Assembly (NCBI GenBank): GCA_003996215.1
Contig: QJPP01000003.1
Coordinates: 806,001 to 870,000, forward strand
DNA length: 64,000 nt
Source of the DNA: Jaltomata sinuosa
Taxonomy: Eukaryota > Streptophyta > Magnoliopsida > Solanales > Solanaceae
Direction: 5' to 3'
Under the pieces are notes generated by a model, which ran no database searches, was not told where the DNA came from, and was given only the letters and a program-made list of their open reading frames with translations. Positions 55,600-64,000 of the stretch are shown here, in pieces (within the stretch, counting starts at the first letter, position 1; each line of letters begins with the position of its first letter). A program made the position numbers and the translations under genes.

Positions 55600-56571
55600 T
55601 CATAACATCCAAATCCACTCTCCGATGAAAGATATGTACATGGTCGTCATACAATATAATTACCCAACTAAGAATTGGGGTCAAATCCCACAGAGATTAG
55701 TTTAGATTAAGCCTTGTTTCATAGGCTAAGTCACGATAAGTATGCACATTGTATTTAAATAACAAGAAAGTAAAATTAGGGTGTGTGTGTAAACAAGTGA
55801 GCAATTTGATTTGTAACAAACAATGGTAACACAATTGTTAAAGTAATCAAGGATTGGAAGACTAGGGGTGTGCTTCCGATAGGATCATAGCATGGGAATT
55901 AGGATTAGTTTTACTTGATTTATGCTTAATTATAGTGCGGATAGCCTTGGTTAAAGATATGCTCAATCATTTTTCAACCAATTTAACATATATACCTCGG
56001 GTTCTTTCAAACACCATAGGTTTAACAACAAACCAACCAAATAGCTTATGTGGGTTGAGCTATTTCTAGCCTCAACCCTTAGATAGGAAATTCCCAAGTC
56101 AAGTTATGTCTAGCCTCAACTTTTGATAAGAAATTCCCAAATACTTACTATGAATCCTTACCCAATTATATAACTTCTTTCTCAAGCAAAAACCATAATT
56201 AGAAAGCTAAATCAATGTTTGCAACCATCAATTATTTAATTTAAACTTGAAGGATTCAATAGATCCACACATAATAATCAATTATAAGCATAAGTAATTA
56301 ATACTCAATCCCACTTTCAAACACCCATCATTGCACACACCCTTAGAAGAGAAATTAGCCACACATATTAAAGGAAAAAGAAAATATACCAATTGGGTAA
56401 TCCTCAATTCCATTCATATTGAGAAAATTAACTTCAATTCCAAGATTTGAATGGTTAGCAATGGAGTTTTCACTATATTGAAGAAGAAGAAAGCTAGAAT
56501 GTACTTCTCTCCAAGCAATGTACTACAATATACAAACAAAGTACATTCTAAGTATAAAATTCCTTGCACAG
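55600..56571 (-). repeat. I: partial D/E/F-type LTR (3' portion)
   Basis: Follows the E LTR in order (CTCTCC, GTCGTCA, CAAATCCCACAGAGA) from a mutated terminus TCATAAC at 55600. It carries the LTR-end hairpin CCCAA/TTGGG (55663-55667, 55675-55679; loop of 7). Minus orientation. It stops at 56571 where element C starts; the rest of the LTR is not found beyond C. No coding potential. Confidence 0.7.
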
Positions 56572-58594
56572 TGACGCCCTGAGACTACCCCTTAGGCGTA
56601 ACACGGGACCCGGGACCATGAGTACCCCAAGTTAACCCTTGATAATAACATACTCAAATATTCATAAGAAACATAGAGGAAGCATACATAGGAAACTGGG
56701 CAACCCAATCTATAAATAATAAAGTCAAAATGAAACATAATCCGAAAGAGAGACCAAAATACTGTCTATGTCTGAAAGCATCTAAACTGTCATAAAGAGT
56801 TGATGGGACAACACCCCAACTAACTTGGAAATCCAAAGAAAGAACATAAAAGTAACTAACATAGCTATGGTACTCGAGTAATGAGGACTCACCAACCAAG
56901 TCTGGAGGACTGACAACGTCTAGCCATAAACCGGAGGGAAAGAGCCTGAATCTGCATCATCAAGAGGATGCAACGCAAATATGCGTCAGTACTATAGGAT
57001 GTACCGAGTATGTGAGATATACATAAATATAGTAAAACGTACTTTAAACATAGTTAAAACTGAATCCATGCAAAATAAGATAATTCATAATAAATATCAT
57101 AATTTAAGCATAAGGTAAGAGATATCAAAGCATAAGACTTAAAAAAACATTCATACGAGAGTTTCTTATAACCGACAATAGACCATGTGAGCTACATAGA
57201 ATCTAACTATATAACCCTAGTTAGCAAAGTTGCCCTGAACCCTGCCAAGGTACGTGACACCATAATCCAACTATATAACCCTAGTTGGAAAAGCTTCCCT
57301 ATTGCCCGCTAAAGCACAGGACACCATGATCAAATGTGGAACCACTTTCATAAGCCCATAGGGCGATTCATAACCTATGCTAGGTGCTAAATACTACTCC
57401 AAAAATATACATATAGCTCAGAATATACTTGTGGCATATCTGATGCCAAATATGTTTGAAAAGCATAAGGGTATATCTGATACCATGCAATTCACATAGC
57501 TTAGGTAGACATATCTAGAGGCCCAACCTTTTCATAAAACATAAGGACATATCTGAAGTCGTGCAATTCATACTTTAAAATCCTTAAAACTTAGCATAGC
57601 CATAATTCAAAACATACTTTTCTTTCTAAATTCAGAACTTGAAGAATTAGGCATGCACTTTCATATATACATAAGGCCATGTTATCTAATCATGCCAATT
57701 TTCACTTGAAATCATGCAATTCAATGGAATCATGCTCGAAATCATATTTAATGCATGGGTTTTTAAAATTAATTAACTTAAAATAAATCATAGATAAGTA
57801 ATGAGAAACCATGAATTGATGCATTAAAACTGAACCCATAAGTTTTCCCCAAATTGGGTAAGAACCCTAATTTCATAAATTCATAAATCAAAGTAAAAAT
57901 CATGGGTTTTGGGCATAAGGGTGAAGGGAATCCCTTAACCCACACACCTTATTGAAGCTTGCTTGATCTAAGATGAAATGAAATGGAGGCTTGAACTTGG
58001 AGCTTGAAGGAGTTCTTTCTTCTTTTGGAATAGAATTGCTTAGAATGAGAAGACTTTAGGCTATTAGGGAATAAAACCCTACTAAAAATGATCAAAATGA
58101 CCTCACTTAGGAGTTAAAAGGGTGGGTAATTATAGAAATACCCCTGGGATTTAATTTGAGAAAAGCTGATTAAAAACTCGCTTTCAGGTTCCACGGGTCC
58201 TTTCCATGGGCCATATAAGCAACCATGGCTTGTGGATAGGAGTCGTGGTTTCTGAGCCAAAAATCAAGCTGTAGATATGATTTCCACAAATGGGTTCCAC
58301 GATCCATGGAAGCTTTCATGATCCATAGAACCTGTTCGTGATTCTCATAGAAAAGGGCTACCCTCAGTCTGAGTTCCACGAATGGGTTGTACGACCTCTG
58401 AAGTCAACCATGACTCGAGGACTCCGGTCGTGGTTCTCAGACTAGAGGAGGGTCTTGCAGAACTGGTTTCATAAGTCACTTCCACGACTCATGGTTCTAT
58501 CTACATTTCATGGACTTGACTCGTGATCCTTGGAAGTTTCACAATTTTCAGAGTCTCTAACTTTAAAAGCTGAATCAAATTCTGGGGTGTTATA
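56572..58594 (-). repeat. 3' LTR of element C (about 2,023 bp)
   Basis: Begins TGACGCCCTGAG and ends GGGGTGTTATA. Closer to A than to G in the palindrome island (58175-58520, words CCACGAA, CCATGGG, TCGTGG) and in the CAGGGGTATTT block. TATA-like TCTATAATTA on the minus strand near 58128-58137. Confidence 0.82.
58175..58520 (-). repeat. Palindrome island in the LTR of element C
   Basis: Units of the CCACGAG/CTCGTGG type around CCATGG and TCCATGGA centres, as in A but diverged. It lies about 40 bp upstream of the TATA-like box. Confidence 0.6.
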
Positions 58595-58629
58595 ATATTT
58601 ACCCGTTGGGATCATTCGTCCTCGAATGA
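58595..58629 (-). other. Polypurine tract and AGGA hairpin of element C
   Basis: Perfect 7-bp stem TCATTCG (58612-58618), loop TCCT, CGAATGA (58623-58629) on the plus strand. The tract itself (CCAACGGGTAAATAT on the minus strand) is decayed. 58630-58820 is non-coding. Confidence 0.75.
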
Positions 58630-58828
58630 AGACTAAGCAAGGAAAACTGAAAAGAAAACATCCCAACCAACCAACAAAACATAAAACTCAGGGATAAACA
58701 TGAAAACTGAGCTTTTTAACTTAAAACATGATTGAACTAACTTCAGAAAACATGAATGCATGCTACGATCGTGAGGGAAAACTGATGGACTAGAATCGGA
58801 GGGACATACTAAGGAGGAAACTAGTACC

Positions 58829-60235
58829 TCAAGCTGAAACTGAGTTGGAAGAAAAGAGGTGAGGGTACTTGGCTTTCATGGCTGCTTTCGCTTCCCAAGT
58901 AGCTCCCTCAACCAACTGATTTCTCCAAAGGACCTTCACCGATGTGACTTCTTTGTTTCTCAACCTCTGAATCTGACGATCAAGAATCTCCATGGGAACT
59001 TCCTCATAAGTAAGGCTATCCGTCACTCTCACATCTTCCAAAGGGACAATCAAGGTCGGATCACCAACATACTTCTTCAACAAGGAAACATGGAAAACTG
59101 GATGAACCACTTCTAAATCTGTTCGCAAATCCAACTTATAAGTAACACTACCAACTTTCCTCAGAATACGATAAAGACCTACATAGCGGGGACTAAGTTT
59201 CCCTTTCTTACCAAATCTCATCACACCCTTCATGGGTGACACCTTCAGAAATACCTAATCATTAATCTCAAATTCCAACTCTCTTCTCCTCACATTTGCA
59301 TATGATTTCTGTCGACTCTGAGCGGTCTTCAACCTCTCCCTAATGATCTGAACCTTCTCCATAGTCTCATGAACTGAATCTTGACCAATCAAAGCTGTCT
59401 CACCTACCTCAAACTAACCAATAGGAGATCTACACCTCCGCCCATAAAGTGCCTCATAAGGAGCCATCTGGATGCTAGAATAAAAACTGTTATTGTAGGC
59501 AAACTCGATAAGAGGTAAGTGATCATCCTAATTACCTTTGAAATCAATCACACAATCTCTCAACATATCCTTCAAAGTCTAAATAGTATGCTCTGCCAGG
59601 CCATTCGTCTGTGGGTGAAAAGCTGTGCTAAGCTTTACCTGAGTACCAAGACCTTTCTGAAATGACTTCCAAAACTGGGATGTAAACTGAGTAACCCTAT
59701 CTGAAATTATAGACAACGGAACACCATGCAATCTGACTATCTCCCGAATGTAGAGTCTGGCATAATCATCTGCTGAATCCGTAGTCTTAACAACCAAGAA
59801 GTGGGATGACTTACTCATCTGGTCGATAATCACCTAAATAGAATTATGTTGCCTTTGAGTATGAGGCAAACCAGTAATGAAATCCATATTGATTACTTCC
59901 CCATTTCCAAGTAGGAAGATCAATATCCTGAGTCATACCACCTGGTTGCTGATGCTCTACTTTCACTTATTGATAGTTGGGACACTTAGCCACAAAACCT
60001 GCTATGTTCCTCTTTATGCCATTCCACTAATAGACTTCTCGTAGGTCACGATACATCTTGGTGGCACCAGGGTGAATAGAATACCTAGAGCTATGAGCCT
60101 CTGTCAAAATCTGCTATCTCAACCCATCTATATCAGGAACACACAATTGACCCTGATATCGAAGCACACTATCTCACCCTTGGGAGTAAACCTCTACCCT
60201 TTGCTGATGGACTGCACCCTTCAGTTGTGCAAAAT
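58829..60235 (-). pseudogene. Integrase with chromo-like C-terminus (element C)
   Basis: Zinc-domain remnants between 60235 and 59900, core 59833-59579 with the first part of the fold and the second catalytic Asp kept in I-I-S-D-R-V (the following Gly is Val). The catalytic Glu is in GLAEHTI at 59590. The C-terminal segment 59242-58829 is open: GLYRILRKVGSVTYKL, 'HPVFHVSLLKKYVGDPTLIV', then SLTYEEVPMEILD and 'VKVLWRNQLVEGATWEAKAA', which resembles the aromatic-cage part of the chromovirus chromodomain. It keeps the C-terminus that A has lost. Confidence 0.87.
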
Positions 60236-60252
60236 AGGATCACTATTTTGCT

Positions 60253-60484
60253 TTTCCTCTCTCTTGTTAACACCTTGCATTTACTTTATTGTTTGGTTTG
60301 GAATTGAATTGTTTACAGATTCCCAATTCCCCCCATTTTTACAGTATTTGTTGTTTGGACAATATACTCTCGTTGTGAAGTCTTTTCTATAATCTCTTGG
60401 TTAAGCTACAATTTCCCTGTGGGATCGACCCCGACTCCCATCGGGTAATATAAATTTTGTTTTGCTTAACGATCGCTGATACCT
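60253..60484 (+). repeat. J: 3' fragment of a D/E/F/H-type LTR
   Basis: Matches 44330-44550 of H (for example GGAATTGAA, GATTCCCAATTCCC, TGTGGGATCGACCCCGAC) but in the opposite orientation to I. It stops about 30 bp short of the LTR end. It holds the best LTR-end hairpin, CCCGA-CTCCCA-TCGGG (60430-60445). Both ends are non-canonical junctions. Confidence 0.7.
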
Positions 60485-60557
60485 CCTCTCAAGGTAAGGC
60501 TATTGCCAAATTAATATTTTCTTATGCTTGAGTTAGTAAGAGTTTGGTGTGTTGGTG
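60485..60557 (+). repeat. 3' LTR of element B, piece before solo LTR K
   Basis: Matches 24100-24170 of the 5' LTR. About 500 bp of LTR start is missing at the junction with J. The junction offers CACCTC-like microhomology (TCACCTC in both parents). Confidence 0.7.
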
Positions 60558-61445
60558 TAATGACCCTTTCGGTTATTTCCACGTATACATTTTCCTTGAA
60601 CCGTTAGAGTTTGTTTGTAGCGGCCCCAAGTCATTTAAGGCTTGTCGGACTGGTATTTCGGTGCCGGGTCCATTTGTTTGGTCGTATGATGAGTTTTGAA
60701 GACAAGTAAGTCGGCAAAAGTTATCGTAAGTTTCTTTAATAAATTTTTTGAACTTTTGATAAAATGTCTCAGGGCTTTTATCCCAATATATAAAGAGTTA
60801 GAAGTCCCCCGAAATACCAAATCGAAGGTCTACGAGTCTAGTTTCCAACGCATAATACCTCACATCCAACTGATCTCGAAGTAAAAAGTTATGACTGTTT
60901 TACTGCGGACTGTCTGGCAGGAACCGAGTTACGAACCGGGTCGCCAACCGGGTCGGATCAAAATAGATTTTAAGCCTCAACTTCACGTTTTAAAATGCCA
61001 TTTCAGTTCTGAAACAGTGAGAAAACATAAGGGAGGGTTCCAAGAGAGTTCTTGAGTATCGAAATCGTGCGTTGGTGAATTGCGAGCCTAAGTCTGAGAA
61101 TTTATTAACATCGCGTGTATTTGAAAATATTTTATTTGAAAGTTGAATTTGGTAAAAAGTTCTATATTATTACCTTTTAAAAATATTTTAAAGGTTTATG
61201 AAAAATATTTTTGTTACGATATAATTGTGTATGTACTTATTTTATAAGGTTTGTATACATTGTAATATTTTAACGGAGATATTAAATTTAGTTATGTTAA
61301 AATTTATTATTATAATATAGTAGGTTTTGTTTGAAATAATTTTCTACGAATTATGGTATATTTAAAAAGTTATATATATTTTACCACGAGCTTATATAAT
61401 ACCCGAGTATATATATAACGGGATAAAGACATTTTCTTACTACTG

Positions 61446-61470
61446 CCACCTCCACTCCACGTGGAGGTGG
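61446..61470 (+). repeat. Perfect 10-bp hairpin upstream of the K TATA box
   Basis: CCACCTCCAC (61446-61455), loop TCCAC, GTGGAGGTGG (61461-61470). It ends 74 bp upstream of TATATATA at 61545, the same relative layout as the islands in the other LTR families. Confidence 0.7.
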
Positions 61471-61544
61471 AAGGAGTGGCCAACAATCCACTAACTACGT
61501 GGTGTCATTCCAATTGTGACATATCTACCTAACTTATATTGCTG

Positions 61545-61553
61545 TATATATAT
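61545..61553 (+). promoter_or_regulatory. TATA box in solo LTR K
   Basis: GTATATATA preceded by TTGCT, about 990 bp into the LTR. A plausible core promoter; other AT-rich candidates exist near 61400-61420. Confidence 0.4.
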
Positions 61554-63716
61554 TGTGAAAGATATTAAGAAAGTGTAGTAGATATCTTCTCATTTCACCA
61601 ACTCTATTAAGTCCCTTCCATTTCTATATTTAGAAAGAGACGTTGCAGCAACAAAGGTTACCTTCTACATACGTATACGGAGAGTATTAGGTGGAACTAG
61701 ATATATTTTGACGTTGTGTTTAATTTCGAAAAAGAAATCAATTATCTACGTCAAGTTATTCAAGTCCGAGTTCGAGTGTGATTTCGTTTCGGGGCTTTTT
61801 TTGGAGAAGTTCAAGCTTGTCATCGGACGACAGGTAGGTTACGGTTTATTTTCCCTAGACTCCGCATATATAGGATAAAATTGTATTAATGGGCATCCTT
61901 GGGTTGGTTTATTAGGTTGGTACCACAGAGCTCGACCGCTTTATTCATGTCCGCCTACTTTTGTTCCTCCGTTGCTTGTAGTAATTGCCGATATATTTTA
62001 TTTACCCTTGTGGTCCTGTGAGGCCTTGTGGACTCTGGAACATAGAAGGTGGGACTTTGGGAATGTCCGCGAGTCCCGGGCATAGAATTATCCTTCTAGG
62101 CTGGTTATGCTTGCTGAGTAGCTGTGGGCCTGTGCAGGGTCAATAGGTTGATTGTGAGTGCTGGGCAAGCTATTGGTGTGTGGCATCATACCATTTTCCA
62201 TGCATATAAAGAGTTGTTATCCAGGTTTTACTATGGTTTTGGCCTTCGGGCCTACTGACACTATTTTCTAAACCTTGCATGGCCCCGGGGGCCTGTTTTA
62301 AGAAATGATTGGAAAGGTTTTGATTTAACTTGTGAATATTCCTGGGTAAAAGAAAGTAAAATTATATTTTAAAACACCAGTTTTACGATTAACGCTAGAC
62401 TCGGCAGGGCCGGGGTGCTAGTTGAGTTTCTTGCTACTTGAGATGATTTTTAGCCTCGGTCGGACCGAGCACCTGAGATGACTTTCTACTGTTTAGACCC
62501 GGTTATGCCCGGGCACCCTTGGAGGGGTTTTTTTTGAGATATTTTCCTACTACTTTAGTCCTAGACAGGGTCTGGGCATGCATATTCGAGACTGGGTATC
62601 TATCTTGAACCCGGACTTGCTTCCGCACGACATGTTTTGATACTGAGTTTTAGTATAGGGTCTGGGACCTCCATGGACCTTGCCATCCTGGCCTGGGGCT
62701 ATCGGGCTGCTGTATGCGAGGAAGGGTATACGGCGGAGTAGGGTATACGGGCGGTGCTCCTTCTATGGAACCTACCTGCTGGCCGGTATCGGACCGGCAG
62801 GAGGTACATACAGAGATACCATTTCACTTGAGGATCTTCATGGCATCATATCATTCATTGTTTAGTTCCACCATTGTTTGTGTTGTGATTGTACACCCAG
62901 TAGTATAGGATGCCGGCAGGTTTGTTTTCACCTTTGTGTTCCTCGGTTGTATGACGGTGCGGGGACTGTAGTAGGGACTCTTGGCTATTTACTTACAGAA
63001 ATTTATTCCCTGTTACGGTTAAGAATGAAATTGGTTCACTGCCCTAAACTGTTAGTTTCTCTGGATGAGATTGATATGATTAGTTGAGTTTGATTCATGT
63101 CTCTGAGGCATCCCTAATCATTACTCTTTCCCCCTTCTTACACTTGAGGTTACCGTAGTACCATCCATTTCGCTAAACTTATGTAGTGTATACACTATTT
63201 TTGCAAGGACCCCAGGTGCGCTTATTTCTTACTTTCACCTGTGCGCTATGGGTATATATTCTGCTTGCTAGCCTCATATGTGGTTCTGTTGATTTCCCTC
63301 TGGGCTAGTTCCTGTGTACCTGTCGTTGATTTCTGTGACTACTTGCTTCTATTCTGTCTGTTACTACATTTTTATCTTATATGTGCCCAGTCGGCCTATG
63401 ATACCTACTGGGTACCTTATGCTTCGCATTTGGTGCTCACCCCTACCCCCTGCATCTTTTGGGTGCAGATCCTGGCGTGGGCCATCGCCGTTAGACCGTT
63501 GTGACTCGTGCTTGGAGATCTGTTGGGGACTACTTCAGACTGAGGGTGAGCTCTTGGCGATCAGAGCTTAGCTTTAGTTTATCTTTTGCTTTATGTACTC
63601 TATTACCATTCAGAGACATCTGTATATATTGTTTTGGATCGTTTGCACTCCATGTATGTAGTTTCGGCCCTATACTATGATACCAGGTCTTGGGGTTTGG
63701 TTTAGTTTCCGCATAT

Positions 63717-63734
63717 GTATATATATATATATAT
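63717..63734. repeat. (AT)n microsatellite in solo LTR K
   Basis: Uninterrupted TA/AT dinucleotides near the 3' end of K. A simple repeat. Confidence 0.7.
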
Positions 63735-63876
63735 CCCTGTTATCTATTCTCTTTGTCTTGTTCCCTTATTTATTAGATAGTAGCCTATTACTAACTGTCC
63801 TGGGCTACGGGGATTGGTTCACCTACCGGGGGTTGTAGGTGCCATCATGACCGAGAAATCGGGTCGTGACAGTTGG

Positions 63877-64000
63877 TTATAGTAACTTCTCTCTTCTTCT
63901 CAAGCTAAGTTGGAGAGGACAACGTAAACCTTGAAGAATCCAAGTCTTAGCAAGTGGTATTTCTATCCATCAAGGTAAGCTATGAAATTTTCATCCCTCT
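63877..64000 (+). repeat. 3' LTR of element B, piece after solo LTR K, cut by the window end
   Basis: Matches 24173-24297 of the 5' LTR (CTCTCTTCTTCTCAAGCTAAG and onward, including AAGAATCCAAGTCTTGGCAAG in the 5' copy). The rest of the LTR lies beyond 64000. Confidence 0.78.

Larger units (their letters stand above)
56572..60252 (-). mobile_element. Element C: chromovirus-type element, 5' half deleted
   Basis: A minus-strand 3' LTR (56572-58594), hairpin, polypurine tract, then chromo-like region and integrase up to about 60250, where similarity to element A (about 29185) ends abruptly in an unrelated LTR piece (J). RNase H, RT, protease, gag and the 5' LTR are absent. The break is not an LTR edge, so it is a deletion scar. 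Confidence 0.82.
60558..63871 (+). mobile_element. K: solo LTR of a long-LTR gypsy-type element (3,314 bp)
   Basis: Starts TGTAATGACC and ends GGTCGTGACA (imperfect inverted termini), flanked by a perfect 5-bp duplication, GTTGG (60553-60557 and 63872-63876). No polypurine tract, primer binding site or coding domain lies inside, so it is a solo LTR. Orientation is inferred from a TATA box at 61545-61553. More GC-rich than its neighbours, especially 62,400-63,500. The short frames within it show no domain. The family is not represented elsewhere in the window. Confidence 0.82.
23600..64000 (+). mobile_element. Element B: Ty3/gypsy retrotransposon, host of the right-hand nest
   Basis: Plus-strand pieces in order: 5' LTR (23600-25512 and 34634-35369), tRNA-Met-type primer binding site, gag (35584-35803 and 44587 on), protease, RT (to 46885, resuming at 54139), RNase H, integrase (to 55599), and a 3' LTR piece (60485-60557, 63877-64000) that leaves the window. 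The pieces join in reading order once the insertions A, H+E, G and K are set aside. A deletion removed the integrase C-terminus, the polypurine tract and about the first 500 bp of the 3' LTR. Gag and pol resemble plant chromovirus-like elements; the chromodomain region is lost, so the clade stays open. Confidence 0.8.

Noticed and set aside
62680..63571. Overlapping plus-strand ORFs in solo LTR K, some with hydrophobic runs
   Set aside because: No domain, no consistent start, and the region is bounded by LTR termini and a target duplication; better read as LTR.

Overview
The window looks like heterochromatic or intergenic DNA of a flowering plant, most likely a eudicot. Solanaceae is my best guess from the look of the retrotransposon families, but no host gene is present to confirm it. 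I find no convincing host gene, tRNA, rRNA or CRISPR array. Nearly all 64 kb is LTR retrotransposon DNA, inserted element into element. Every coding region is decayed by stops, frameshifts and catalytic substitutions. Letters M, P, D, F, L, A, B, E, G, H, I, C, J, K and N are my own names.

Left part (1-23,599). M is the 5' half of a minus-strand Ty1/copia element (1-4,309). It interrupts the 3' LTR of P, a minus-strand Athila-type Ty3/gypsy element (to 16,397) with gag, protease, RT, RNase H, integrase and an extra ORF in the env position. P sits in D, a plus-strand Athila-like non-autonomous element whose LTR (17,627-19,087) has internal sequence on both sides. F is a minus-strand 3' LTR of the same family (20,755-22,234), followed by L, a chromovirus-type LTR remnant.

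Right part (23,600-64,000). The host is B, a plus-strand Ty3/gypsy element. Its 5' LTR is split by A (25,513-34,628, minus-strand chromovirus, duplication ACAAC). Its gag is split by a solo LTR, H (35,804-44,581, duplication GAATG), which is itself split by E (36,705-43,973, duplication TTCTT). Its RT is split by G (46,886-54,138). Its integrase is cut by an LTR piece (I), a truncated chromovirus (C) and a deletion scar. Its 3' LTR is interrupted by a 3.3-kb solo LTR, K (60,558-63,871, duplication GTTGG), and runs off the window.

The most interesting signals are non-coding and recur across unrelated families. (1) A stem-loop with an AGGA-type tetraloop lies 18-23 bp outside the 5' end of the 3' LTR, just upstream of the polypurine tract, with stems that differ in sequence but stay paired. 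(2) A two-hairpin motif with a GGGAGGCAA core follows the coding region in Athila-like elements. (3) A covarying hairpin lies near the 3' end of the D-family LTR. (4) GC-rich quasi-palindromic islands lie upstream of TATA boxes, including a second internal copy before the env-position ORF of P. I saw these by eye; none has been tested by search or folding.
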